Positions 43,290 to 52,157 of a DNA stretch of 64,000 bases are shown here, piece by piece. Source of the stretch: Aureibacter tunicatorum. GTDB taxonomy: Bacteria; Bacteroidota; Bacteroidia; Cytophagales; Cyclobacteriaceae. The notes under the pieces are model-generated. The model saw only the letters and a program-made list of their open reading frames with translations, was not told the DNA's origin and searched no databases. The stretch is from NCBI RefSeq assembly GCF_036492635.1, contig NZ_AP025305.1, forward strand, positions 1,302,001 through 1,366,000, given 5' to 3'. The first letter of the stretch is position 1. Every line of letters begins with the position of its first letter. The position numbers were made by a program, and so were the translations under genes.

Positions 43290-44516
43290 TTGAAGAAGAA
43301 AAAAATAATTAATGACCCTTTATATGGCTTGATTGATATTCCAGATGGTTTGGTGTTTGAACTAATCGAACACCCCTATTTTCAGCGATTAAGGCGGATA
43401 AAGCAATTAGGATTGACAGATTACGTGTATCCAGGGGCTTTTCATACAAGGTTTCAACATGCTCTGGGAGCTATGCATTTGATGAGGAAATGTTTATCAA
43501 GTTTAAAAGCCAAGGGAGTGCTGATATCGGATGACGAGATGGAGGGGGCGATGGTTGCGATACTATTGCATGATATTGGGCACGGACCTTTTTCGCACGC
43601 TTTGGAGTTCAGTTTGATGAAAAATATTTCTCATGAGCATGTTTCCATCTCGTTTATGAATCAATTGAATGATGAGTTCGGAGGACGGTTGGATCTAGCG
43701 ATCAAAATGTTCAAAGGCCGATACGAGCGGGAGTTTTTTCATCAGCTGATATCGAGTCAATTGGATGTGGATAGAATTGATTATTTGAATAGAGATAGTT
43801 TTTATTCTGGGGTGATGGAAGGAAGAGTCGGCGCTGATAGAATTATTAAACTGTTGAATGTTGTAGATGATCAGTTGGTGCTTGAGGAAAAGGGGATTTA
43901 TAGTGTTGAAAATTTTTTGATAGCAAGGCGGCATATGTATTGGCAAGTTTATTTGCATAAAGCATCGGTTTGCGCTGAGGCTATGCTTGTTTCGATGATT
44001 AATAGAGCTCGGTGCTTATTAACATCAGGAAAGGATATCCCTGGATCAACATCATTAAAGTATTTTTTGTCAAATGAAGTTGATAAGAACTCATTTAATA
44101 ATCGAAAAGGGTTAATGCATTTCAACGAGATAGATGATTGTGATATAACTTATGTTATGAAGTTATGGAGTAAAAGCGAAGATGTAGTGCTGAAAGTTTT
44201 AAGTACAGGTTTGTTGGATAGAAGCTTGTTTAAGGTTGAGATTATGAATGAGCCAGTTTCCAAAATGGAATTGACAAATTATAGATGTTTAATTGATCAA
44301 TATTATGATATTGAATTGTCTGAGTCTGATTTTTTTTTATTGAAAGGAGAGTTGTCTAATAAAACGTATGTTGTTGGAGGACAGGATATTAATGTGCTGA
44401 CTAAGAAGGGAGAGATAAAAAGTATAATAGAATGCAGTGAGTTGTCGCATATATTGGCACAAAGCAAAATTGTTAAAAAATATTACATTTGCTGGCCTAA
44501 AATGATATCTTTGTGA
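43290..44516 (+). CDS. HD-domain metal-dependent phosphohydrolase
   Basis: Protein of 408 residues from TTG 43290. The open frame reaches TTG 43218, but that extension is hydrophobic, unlike the family, and overlaps a promoter-like box. The body starts KKKKIINDPLYGLIDIPDG, the usual opening of SAMHD1-like dNTPase relatives. The HD pair is in HDIGHGPFSHALE (H94, D95), preceded by FHTRFQHALGAMHL and followed by QLDVDRIDYLNRDS. These are the four metal-ligand blocks of the superfamily, whose members hydrolyse dNTPs or nucleotide signals. The substrate is unknown. It lies 30 bp ahead of lpxD, commonly its neighbour in this phylum. Confidence 0.88.
   Translation: MKKKKIINDPLYGLIDIPDGLVFELIEHPYFQRLRRIKQLGLTDYVYPGAFHTRFQHALGAMHLMRKCLSSLKAKGVLISDDEMEGAMVAILLHDIGHGPFSHALEFSLMKNISHEHVSISFMNQLNDEFGGRLDLAIKMFKGRYEREFFHQLISSQLDVDRIDYLNRDSFYSGVMEGRVGADRIIKLLNVVDDQLVLEEKGIYSVENFLIARRHMYWQVYLHKASVCAEAMLVSMINRARCLLTSGKDIPGSTSLKYFLSNEVDKNSFNNRKGLMHFNEIDDCDITYVMKLWSKSEDVVLKVLSTGLLDRSLFKVEIMNEPVSKMELTNYRCLIDQYYDIELSESDFFLLKGELSNKTYVVGGQDINVLTKKGEIKSIIECSELSHILAQSKIVKKYYICWPKMISL
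44506..44513 (+). promoter_or_regulatory. Possible -7 box for the lpx operon
   Basis: TATCTTTG fits TAnnTTTG, 33 bases before the lpxD ATG and overlapping the 3' end of the HD gene. A TTTG at 44488 is somewhat too close to serve as a typical upstream element. Confidence 0.35.
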
Positions 44517-44546
44517 GAATTTTTAAAAAATTGACAGATAAAATCG

Positions 44547-45581
44547 ATGGAGTTTAGTGTTGAGCAAATCGCCCAAATGCTGGGGGGCGAAGTAATTGGT
44601 GACAAATCGGCAAAAATCAGTAAACTGGGTAAAATTGAGGAAGCTGGCAGTAATGCTATATCATTTTTGGCAAATTTGAAGTATGAGTCGCATCTTTATA
44701 CTTCAGAGGCAGGTGCTGTGATTGTCAATAAGGATTTTGAACCTAAACAAGAGTTTACGACTACATTGATCAAAGTTGATGATGCTTACACGGCATTTAC
44801 TAGTCTGTTGGAAGAGTATCAGAAAGCTTTGAAAAGCTCGAAAGTCGGCGTTGAGTCGCCGTCATTCATAGGTGAGAATGTCACAGAGGGAGAGAATATT
44901 TACAGAGGCGCGTTTTCATATATCGGATCACAATCTACACTTGGTGATGGAGTGAAGATTTATCCTCATGTTTATATCGGAGAACATGTGATTATTGGTG
45001 AGAATTCAACTATTGAGGCTGGAGTTAAAATTTACCCAGGTACTATTATTGGTAAGAATTGCGTTATCGCCGCGGGATCAGTGATCGGAAGCGATGGATT
45101 TGGTTTTGCTCCTCAAATGGATGGAACTTATAAGACCATACCTCAGCTTGGAAATGTGATTATCGAGGATAATGTGAATATAGGTGCTAACACCGTGATT
45201 GATTGCGCTACATTAGGCTCGACAATCATCAAGCAAGGAGTTAAACTTGACAACTTGATTCAAATAGCTCATAATGTCGAAGTTGGAAAGAATACAGTAA
45301 TAGCAGCTCAAACAGGAATATCGGGATCAACAAAGATTGGTGAAAATTGCATGTTTGGAGGTCAAGTAGGATTGGCAGGGCATTTGAAAATGGCAGATCG
45401 AACAATGTTAGCAGCTCAAGCAGGGGTGTCAAAATCTAATAATAAAGAAGGAGAAGTTTTGATGGGAGCTCCGGCATTTAACAGCATGAAATTCTTTAAA
45501 TCTTATGCAGCTTTTAGGAAATTGCCTGAAACTGTGGAAAGACTGTCAAAATTGGAACAAAAGATAAACGAATCGAAATAA
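44547..45581 (+). CDS. lpxD: UDP-3-O-acylglucosamine N-acyltransferase LpxD
   Basis: Third enzyme of lipid A synthesis; adds the N-linked hydroxyacyl chain to UDP-3-O-acylglucosamine. 344 residues, the normal length. N-terminal uridine-binding domain ([17 protein letters not shown]..., [10 protein letters not shown]) then a left-handed beta-helix of hexapeptide repeats from about residue 100 to 310, with catalytic-type His in [12 protein letters not shown] and the [18 protein letters not shown] block. It is followed by lpxC/fabZ after 13 bases. All three acyl-chain steps of the early pathway are thus in one operon. Confidence 0.96.
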   Translation: MEFSVEQIAQMLGGEVIGDKSAKISKLGKIEEAGSNAISFLANLKYESHLYTSEAGAVIVNKDFEPKQEFTTTLIKVDDAYTAFTSLLEEYQKALKSSKVGVESPSFIGENVTEGENIYRGAFSYIGSQSTLGDGVKIYPHVYIGEHVIIGENSTIEAGVKIYPGTIIGKNCVIAAGSVIGSDGFGFAPQMDGTYKTIPQLGNVIIEDNVNIGANTVIDCATLGSTIIKQGVKLDNLIQIAHNVEVGKNTVIAAQTGISGSTKIGENCMFGGQVGLAGHLKMADRTMLAAQAGVSKSNNKEGEVLMGAPAFNSMKFFKSYAAFRKLPETVERLSKLEQKINESK

Positions 45582-45594
45582 TTTCGAGATAAAT

Positions 45595-46986
45595 ATGAAA
45601 CTTAAACAGCATACTATAAAATCATCAGTTAAGGTAGCTGGTGTCGGTCTTCATACAGGAGTCGTAGCTACAATGACTTTTATTCCAGCGAGTCCTAATG
45701 AGGGAATCAGATTTCAAAGAATTGATCTAGAAGGGGAGCCTATCATCGAAGCTGACGTTGATTTGGTTTCTGATACATCTAGAGGAACTACTTTGAAAAA
45801 AGGAGAAGCTACTGTTAGCACTATAGAACATACGTTGGCCGCTTTAGTAGCTCTAGAGATTGATAATGTGCTTATTCAGTTGAGTGGGCCTGAATGTCCA
45901 ATTCTTGACGGAAGTTCATATCCTATACTTGAGGCTTTGGAGTCTGTTGGTGTAGAGGAACAAAACGCTTTAAGAGATATATTTGAAGTGCCGAAAGGGA
46001 TTTTTTATAGCGATCCGAAAAATAATATCGAAATAGGCGCTTTGCCTTGCGATGATTACAGAGTTACAGTAATGGTGGATTACAATTCGCCAGTGCTAGG
46101 GAGTCAACATGCTTCGCTTACGAATTTATCGCAATTTAAAAATGAAATTGCCCCTTGTAGAACATTTTGCTTTTTGCATGAATTGGAAATGCTTCTTGAG
46201 GCTGGCTTGATCAAAGGTGGTGATGTTGATAATGCTATCGTGATCGTTGATCGTGAGGTGCAAGAGCACGAATTGGATCGATTAGCTAAGTTATTCAATA
46301 AAGATAAGATTGAAGTAAAGGAAGGGACTCTTAATAATATCGAGTTAAGATATAAAAATGAGCCGGCACGTCATAAATTATTGGATGTGATGGGTGATTT
46401 GGCTTTGGTTGGTACTCCTTTTAAGGCTCAGATCATGGCCGCGCGACCTGGCCATGCTGCGAACGTTGCATTTGCCAAGAAGCTTAAGAAAATGATTAAG
46501 GAAAGTAATAATAGCGATTTTCCGCATTATGATCCTAAGCTGCCTCCAGTGTATGATGTGAATAAAATCGCTCAGACTTTGGCGCATAGATATCCTTTTG
46601 CTCTAGTAGATAAAATTTTTCATTTAAATGACACCAGAGTTGCGGGAGTTAAGAATATTACAATGAACGAGCCATGTTTTCAAGGACATTTTCCTGAAAA
46701 CCCAATCTTTCCAGGAGTACTTCAAATCGAAGCTATGGCTCAAACAGGCGGTATACTTGTGTTGAATACGGTGCCTGATCCAGAGAATTATTGGACATTT
46801 TTCTTAGGCTTGGAAAATTGCAAATTTAGACAGATGGTAACGCCTGGTGATACATTGATACTACAATGCGAGCTATTACAGCCTATCAAGCGTGGAATTG
46901 CAAAGATGCAAGGAAAAGCGTATGTTGCAGGTAAATTGGTGGCCGAAGCAATAATGATGGCCCGAATAGTAAGAAAAGACGCATGA
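45595..46986 (+). CDS. lpxC/fabZ: Bifunctional LpxC deacetylase / FabZ dehydratase
   Basis: Fusion of 463 residues. The N-terminal ~305 residues are the zinc deacetylase LpxC, the committed step of lipid A synthesis, with zinc ligands in TIEHTLAAL and in RHKLLDVMGDLAL. The C-terminal ~150 residues are the hydroxyacyl-ACP dehydratase FabZ, with HRYPFALVDKI and active-site block GHFPENPIFPGVLQIEAMAQ. The fusion is a known trait of Bacteroidota and ties fatty-acid elongation to lipid A. The last four bases overlap the lpxA start. Confidence 0.97.
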   Translation: MKLKQHTIKSSVKVAGVGLHTGVVATMTFIPASPNEGIRFQRIDLEGEPIIEADVDLVSDTSRGTTLKKGEATVSTIEHTLAALVALEIDNVLIQLSGPECPILDGSSYPILEALESVGVEEQNALRDIFEVPKGIFYSDPKNNIEIGALPCDDYRVTVMVDYNSPVLGSQHASLTNLSQFKNEIAPCRTFCFLHELEMLLEAGLIKGGDVDNAIVIVDREVQEHELDRLAKLFNKDKIEVKEGTLNNIELRYKNEPARHKLLDVMGDLALVGTPFKAQIMAARPGHAANVAFAKKLKKMIKESNNSDFPHYDPKLPPVYDVNKIAQTLAHRYPFALVDKIFHLNDTRVAGVKNITMNEPCFQGHFPENPIFPGVLQIEAMAQTGGILVLNTVPDPENYWTFFLGLENCKFRQMVTPGDTLILQCELLQPIKRGIAKMQGKAYVAGKLVAEAIMMARIVRKDA

Positions 46987-47774
46987 TGATAAGTCCATTA
47001 GCAAATGTTCATCCAGATGCTAAAGTCGCTGAAGGAGTGGTTGTTGAACCTTTCGCGGTAATACATAAGGATGTTGAAATAGGAGAGGGTACTTGGATTG
47101 GCTCTCATACAGTGATCTGTGATGGTGCACGTATAGGTAAGAAGTGTGAAGTCCATCCGGGAGCTGTAATTTCAGGTGTTCCTCAAGATTTGAAGTTTGA
47201 GGGAGAGGTTACAACCTGCGAAATCGGAGATAACACAATTATTAGAGAGTGTGTGACGATTAGTCGAGGAACTAAAGATAAGTTGAAGACGGTTATTGGT
47301 AACAATGTCTTGTTGATGGCCTATGTCCATGTCGCTCATGATTGTATTATAGGCGATCGTTGTATTGTTGCCAATGCAGTTCAGATTGCGGGACATTGTA
47401 CTATTAACGAATGGGCGATTATTGGAGGAACAACGGCTATTCATCAGTTTGTGACTATCGGAAAACATGCTATGGTCGCAGGTGGAGCTAGACTTGGTAA
47501 AGATGTGCCTCCATATGTATTGACAACTAGAGTTCCCGCAGGATTTGCCGGAGTGAATACTTTAGGGTTGAGAAGAAGAGGATTCTCGAATGATAAAATC
47601 AGGGAGATTCAGGAAGTTTACAAGGCTTTTTATGAAGAAGGACGAAATATAACACAATCTATAAGCTTTGTAGAAGAGAATGTTGTGTCTTCTGAAGTTA
47701 GAGATGAGATTCTTGCGTTCATCAAAGGCTCGGATAGGGGTGTTTTGAGATTAGTGAAAGAAGATTATACTTAA
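46983..47774 (+). CDS. lpxA: UDP-N-acetylglucosamine acyltransferase LpxA
   Basis: First acyltransferase of lipid A synthesis; 263 residues of left-handed beta-helix (about 1-190) plus a helical C-terminal domain. Signature blocks: PQDLKFEGEVTTCEIGDNT, NTIIRECVTISRGT, HVAHDCIIGDRC with the catalytic His at about 122, and IHQFVTIGKHAMVAGG. ATG 46983 overlaps the lpxC/fabZ stop (ATGA), so translation is coupled. An ABC ATPase gene follows after 5 bases. Confidence 0.97.
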   Translation: MMISPLANVHPDAKVAEGVVVEPFAVIHKDVEIGEGTWIGSHTVICDGARIGKKCEVHPGAVISGVPQDLKFEGEVTTCEIGDNTIIRECVTISRGTKDKLKTVIGNNVLLMAYVHVAHDCIIGDRCIVANAVQIAGHCTINEWAIIGGTTAIHQFVTIGKHAMVAGGARLGKDVPPYVLTTRVPAGFAGVNTLGLRRRGFSNDKIREIQEVYKAFYEEGRNITQSISFVEENVVSSEVRDEILAFIKGSDRGVLRLVKEDYT

Positions 47775-47779
47775 ATAAT

Positions 47780-48418
47780 ATGAGCAATTTAAATATTGCT
47801 ATTAAGACTCAAAATTTAGGCAAGAAATTCCAGCGCGAATGGATTTTCAAAGGCTTGGATTTTGAGTTTTTTTATGGCAAATCCTATGCGATAGTTGGCT
47901 CGAATGGAAGCGGTAAGTCTACTTTGTTGCAAATATTGGCGGGATTTATGCCTTATTCGGTTGGTGAATTGAATTATTTTAATCCCCAAGGGGGGAGTGT
48001 GGAGCCGTCTTCTTTTTATAACCATTTGGCTATTGCGACACCTTATTTGGAACTAATTGAAGAGTATACGTTGAAAGAGTTTTTGAATTTTCATTTTTAT
48101 TTTAAAAAAATAAATGTTAATATTGATATAGATAGACTCATTTCAATAATGTATTTGGAGAAATCGAGAAATAAACCAATTAGGAATTTTTCCTCGGGCA
48201 TGAAGCAGAGGTTGAAATTAGGTTTGGCTTTTTTTGACGAATCTCCAGTAGTTTTATTGGATGAACCTACTATGAATCTTGATTCTAAAGGAATAGATTG
48301 GTATAAGACTCATTTAAGTCAAATAGTTAATAAAAAATTAATACTAATTTGTTCGAATCAAGATTATGAATATGAACTTTGTGATGATGTTTTGAATATT
48401 GAGGATTTTAAAATTTAA
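47780..48418 (+). CDS. ABC transporter ATPase in the lpx operon
   Basis: ATP-binding protein of 212 residues with Walker A GSNGSGKST (40-48), signature FSSGMKQR (about 143-150), Walker B VVLLDEP (about 159-165) and a Q/N in place of the usual switch His (CSNQDYEYE). It is shorter than most and lacks a partner permease here. It is translated right behind lpxA, and similar ATPases are seen at this place in related bacteria. A role in lipid or LPS export is possible but only inferred from position. Confidence 0.85.
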   Translation: MSNLNIAIKTQNLGKKFQREWIFKGLDFEFFYGKSYAIVGSNGSGKSTLLQILAGFMPYSVGELNYFNPQGGSVEPSSFYNHLAIATPYLELIEEYTLKEFLNFHFYFKKINVNIDIDRLISIMYLEKSRNKPIRNFSSGMKQRLKLGLAFFDESPVVLLDEPTMNLDSKGIDWYKTHLSQIVNKKLILICSNQDYEYELCDDVLNIEDFKI

Positions 48419-48428
48419 ATGTAATTCA

Positions 48429-48947
48429 ATGAGAAAGTTTAATTATTTGTTCACCCTGTTATTGGGTATTACGGTTATTTTTTCAGCTTGTAAGAGTGAT
48501 GATGATGGCGGATCTACACCTGGTATTTCTACGGAAGAAGCTAAGTTCTTAGGTGATGGCGGTATTCCTGCTGCTTGGGTTTTTGAAAGTGGAACAGTAG
48601 GTAGCGATAATTTGGTTGATGATCATGATTATAACCAAACACATATCATAACGTTTTCGCCGACGGTAAATGGTACTGGAATTTTCATGTCTTCAGGAGA
48701 CCAAGATAAATTGGATTTGTATAATAGCGTTGTTTCTTGGAAACTTGATGGTGAAAATAAAAAGGTGACTTTTGTTGATGCTGCTCACATTCAGAATGCT
48801 GGTGAGGCTTCATATGAGTTTCAAGAAAATAATACTAAGTTAGTGTTGGATTATAATTTCGATAACGAGTCCGCTTCTGCTAGAACAAGAGGTTTGACAG
48901 GAGCTGTTACGATTACTTATACAAAGCAATCTGTTGCTACTAATTAA
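48429..48947 (+). CDS. Small lipoprotein of unknown function
   Basis: Protein of 172 residues from ATG 48429, preferred over an upstream in-frame TTG at 48399 that overlaps the ATPase gene, because it starts directly with a signal peptide. Lipobox I-F-S-A-C21, followed by an acidic linker (KSDDDGGS), typical of surface lipoproteins of Bacteroidota. The mature part is beta-rich, with a Trp-containing block (AAWVFESGTVG) and an SASARTRGLTGAVTITYT end, and recalls the small calycin-like lipocalin families; no firm match. A strong terminator follows. Confidence 0.75.
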   Translation: MRKFNYLFTLLLGITVIFSACKSDDDGGSTPGISTEEAKFLGDGGIPAAWVFESGTVGSDNLVDDHDYNQTHIITFSPTVNGTGIFMSSGDQDKLDLYNSVVSWKLDGENKKVTFVDAAHIQNAGEASYEFQENNTKLVLDYNFDNESASARTRGLTGAVTITYTKQSVATN

Positions 48948-48974
48948 TTGACTCAATTAATTTTATGATATGAG

Positions 48975-49002
48975 GCCGCTCAAATATTGAGCGGCTTTTT
49001 TT
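48975..49002 (+). terminator. Terminator closing the lpx operon
   Basis: Perfect 9-bp G/C-rich stem (48975-48983 against 48987-48995), 3-base loop, then seven T residues. Strong intrinsic terminator. Confidence 0.9.
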
Positions 49003-49025
49003 GTTTTATATATACGTCAATGCAG

Positions 49026-49052
49026 TTGCTCTGGAAAAAATCTTTATTTTTG
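49026..49052 (+). promoter_or_regulatory. Probable Bacteroidota promoter of valS
   Basis: TTG at 49026-49028 and TATTTTTG (TAnnTTTG) at 49045-49052, 16 bases apart, slightly tighter than the usual spacing. The box ends 53 bases before the ATG of valS and lies just after the terminator of the preceding unit, where a promoter is needed. Confidence 0.55.
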
Positions 49053-49105
49053 TTGGTTAGAATATTTATTTGAGAAAAAGATAAATTTTAAAAAATATAA
49101 ACAAT

Positions 49106-51748
49106 ATGTCTCTATCTACTAAATATAGTCCGCAAGAGGTAGAAAGCAAGTGGTATCAGCATTGGTTGGATCAAGGCTTTTTTCATTCAGAACCAAATGA
49201 GAAAAAATCGTACACGATAGTCATTCCTCCTCCCAACGTCACAGGAGTCTTGCATATGGGACATATGTTGAACAATACGATTCAAGATGTTTTGATCCGT
49301 AGAGCTCGTATGCAGGGATTCAATGCGTGTTGGGTGCCGGGTACTGATCATGCTTCTATTGCTACAGAGTCAAAAGTAGTTGCTAGATTGGCTTCTCAAG
49401 GAATTAAAAAATCTGACCTGACAAGAGAAGAGTTTTTAAAGCATGCTTTCGAATGGAAAGATGAGCACGGTGGCATAATCCTTAAGCAGTTGAAAAGACT
49501 CGGAGCTTCATGTGATTGGGATCGTACTACTTTTACGATGGATCCGTATTACAGTTCGCAAGTAGTGAATACGTTTGTTGATCTTTACAATAAAGGCAAG
49601 ATTTACAGAGGTGTGCGTATGGTTAACTGGGATCCGGAAGCAAAGACAGCCCTTTCTGATGAAGAAGTAAACCACTCTGAGGAAAATTCTAAACTTTATC
49701 ATGTTCGTTATCAAGTCGAAGGTGAAGACGAGTTTGTGACTATAGCGACGACACGTCCAGAAACTATTTTAGGTGATACAGCTATTTGTATCAATCCAAA
49801 TGATGAGCGTTATACTCATTTGAAAGGAAAGAAAGCGATTGTTCCTTTGGTAGGTCGTGTGATTCCGATCATCTTTGATGAGTATGTTGATATGGAGTTT
49901 GGTACAGGTTGTCTTAAAGTGACTCCTGCGCACGATATCAATGACTACGAATTGGGTATCAAGCATAACCTTGAAGTCGTTGAGATTTTGGATGATGCTG
50001 GTCGACTTAGTGAAGCAGCTCAGTTGTATATTGGAGAGGATAGATTTGCTGTAAGAAAGAAAATTGAGAAAGATCTTGATGCTGCAAGTAATCTTGTAGA
50101 AGTTGAAGATTATAAAAATAAAGTTGGTCGTTCGGAAAGAACAAATGCAGTGATCGAGCCTAAAATTTCCACGCAGTGGTTCTGTAAGATGAAAGAATTG
50201 GCTCAGCCGGCTCTTGAAAATGTGATGAACGATACTATCCAGTTCTTTCCTGAAAATGCGAAGAATACTTATCGTCACTGGATGGAAAACATCAAAGATT
50301 GGTGCGTCTCTCGTCAGTTATGGTGGGGACATAGGATTCCGGCTTTCTATTATGGAACAGGCAATGATGACTTTGTAGTTGCAAATACAGTTGAGGAAGC
50401 CCTGGAATTGGCTAAGGCAAAATCAGGAAATGCAGATCTTCAAGCTTCTGATTTGAGACAAGACGAAGATGTGCTTGATACTTGGTTTTCATCTTGGTTA
50501 TGGCCGATGAGCGTATTCCAAACAGAAGAAGAAGTAGATTATTACTATCCTACTAAGACGATCGTTACTGGTCCGGATATTATGTTCTTCTGGGTAGCTC
50601 GTATGATTATGGCTGGTTATGAGTACAAAGGAGAAAAGCCTTTTGACAATGTTTATTTCACTGGATTGATCAGAGACAAGCAACGTCGCAAGATGTCCAA
50701 GTCTCTTGGCAATTCGCCTGATGCATTGAAGCTTATTGATGATTATGGCGCTGACGGGGTAAGATCAGGCTTGCTATTGACTTCAGCTGCAGGTAATGAC
50801 TTGTTGTTTCAAGATGAAGAGAGAGAGGGCAAAACTATTTATCCGCAATGCGAACAAGGAAGAAACTTTGCCAATAAGATTTGGAATGCATTCCGTCTGG
50901 TTAAGCAATGGAAAGTTGACTCAAGTCTGTTAAGTGATAAGAACGCTACAGCTGTGAAGTGGTTTGATGCCAAATTCAACGCTACTTTGGTTGAAGTAAA
51001 TGATCATTTTGATAAATATAGAATCTCAGACGCATTGTTGTCTACATATAAATTGGTATGGGATGATTTCTGCTCTTGGTATCTTGAGATGATAAAGCCA
51101 GGCTTTGAACAGCCAATCGATCAAGCGACCTATGACGCTACGATTGAGTTCTTGGAAAGATTGATGAAATTGCTTCACCCATTTATGCCGTTCATTTCTG
51201 AGGAAGTGTGGAATAATATCAAAGAAAGAAGCGCAGAAGATTGCATTACTATTTCCGAATGGCCTGAGGTTAAAGATATTGATCAGGGAGTTTTGACTCT
51301 TGGAGCCAATGCCTTTGATGTAATTTCTAACGTGAGAAATATCAGAAACCAAAAGCAAATTTCTCCAAAAGAAGAGCTTTCGCTTTCGATCAAGGCTGAT
51401 AAAGCTGGTTATGAATTATTCGAAGATGTAATCGTGAAACTAGCCAATCTTTCTTCTATTGCCTATGTTACTGAGAAGGTTGAAAATGCTGTTTCTTTCT
51501 TGATCAAAGCAGATGAGTGTTTTGTTCCATTGGAAGGAATGATTGATGTTGAGAAGGAATTGGCAAACCTTGAAGAGGAGTTGAAATACACTAAAGGATT
51601 CTTGATATCTGTAACTAAGAAGTTGTCAAATGAGAGGTTTGTAAATAATGCTCCAGAGAAAGTGGTTGTCATGGAGAAGAAAAAACAAGCAGATGCTGAA
51701 GCTAAGATAAAGACTTTGGAAGAAGCTATTGTTGCTTTGAAGGGTTGA
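49106..51748 (+). CDS. valS: Valyl-tRNA synthetase
   Basis: Class I synthetase of 880 residues charging tRNA-Val. The HIGH motif is HMGH at 50-53 after PPPNVTGVL, and KMSKS is at 529-533 ([13 protein letters not shown]). The editing domain lies between ([17 protein letters not shown], and HDINDYELG). A C-terminal coiled coil (about 815-880, [19 protein letters not shown]) grips the tRNA, as in bacterial ValS. The length is normal. Single-gene unit with its own promoter and terminator. Confidence 0.98.
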   Translation: MSLSTKYSPQEVESKWYQHWLDQGFFHSEPNEKKSYTIVIPPPNVTGVLHMGHMLNNTIQDVLIRRARMQGFNACWVPGTDHASIATESKVVARLASQGIKKSDLTREEFLKHAFEWKDEHGGIILKQLKRLGASCDWDRTTFTMDPYYSSQVVNTFVDLYNKGKIYRGVRMVNWDPEAKTALSDEEVNHSEENSKLYHVRYQVEGEDEFVTIATTRPETILGDTAICINPNDERYTHLKGKKAIVPLVGRVIPIIFDEYVDMEFGTGCLKVTPAHDINDYELGIKHNLEVVEILDDAGRLSEAAQLYIGEDRFAVRKKIEKDLDAASNLVEVEDYKNKVGRSERTNAVIEPKISTQWFCKMKELAQPALENVMNDTIQFFPENAKNTYRHWMENIKDWCVSRQLWWGHRIPAFYYGTGNDDFVVANTVEEALELAKAKSGNADLQASDLRQDEDVLDTWFSSWLWPMSVFQTEEEVDYYYPTKTIVTGPDIMFFWVARMIMAGYEYKGEKPFDNVYFTGLIRDKQRRKMSKSLGNSPDALKLIDDYGADGVRSGLLLTSAAGNDLLFQDEEREGKTIYPQCEQGRNFANKIWNAFRLVKQWKVDSSLLSDKNATAVKWFDAKFNATLVEVNDHFDKYRISDALLSTYKLVWDDFCSWYLEMIKPGFEQPIDQATYDATIEFLERLMKLLHPFMPFISEEVWNNIKERSAEDCITISEWPEVKDIDQGVLTLGANAFDVISNVRNIRNQKQISPKEELSLSIKADKAGYELFEDVIVKLANLSSIAYVTEKVENAVSFLIKADECFVPLEGMIDVEKELANLEEELKYTKGFLISVTKKLSNERFVNNAPEKVVVMEKKKQADAEAKIKTLEEAIVALKG

Positions 51749-51774
51749 TTAATAATCAATAAGTAAGTATTTGT

Positions 51775-51806
51775 AAAGCCAGATGATTCTTTCATCTGGC
51801 TTTTTT
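51775..51806 (+). terminator. Terminator after valS
   Basis: 12-bp inverted repeat (51775-51786 against 51792-51803) with a 5-base loop and six T residues at 51801-51806. It closes valS before the long gap to the surface-protein array. Confidence 0.9.
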
Positions 51807-52157
51807 ATTTTCTGAATTAATGTGATTTTATCTTAATTTTTTAACGATAATTAGATGTGCCTTTGAAATAAAATTTTGTAAAAAGCTAGTTAAACTAATT
51901 TTATGTTAACAAACTAGGCTAGTATTAATTTATCTATTAATTCTAGGAAGGAGATTTTTGATTTTTTGTTAATGTAAGTTTTTGTTGATAATCAAAGTCT
52001 AAAATAATGATATAAGCGAATTTTGATAGAGCGATTGCCTGATTTATATGTAAATTTTTATTTATATGAAAAATTAGTACTGGAAATGCTCTGGTTTTTT
52101 CTTTAGCTTATGTTATTGATTCATGTGATAATTTAATGATAATTTAGACTTTCCCCT
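51807..52157. other. AT-rich leader region before the tandem surface-protein array
   Basis: About 350 bp with no gene-like frame. It should contain the promoter of copy 1; no exact TAnnTTTG box was found. The sequence differs from the short gaps before copies 2 and 3, so each copy has its own upstream context. Confidence 0.45.
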
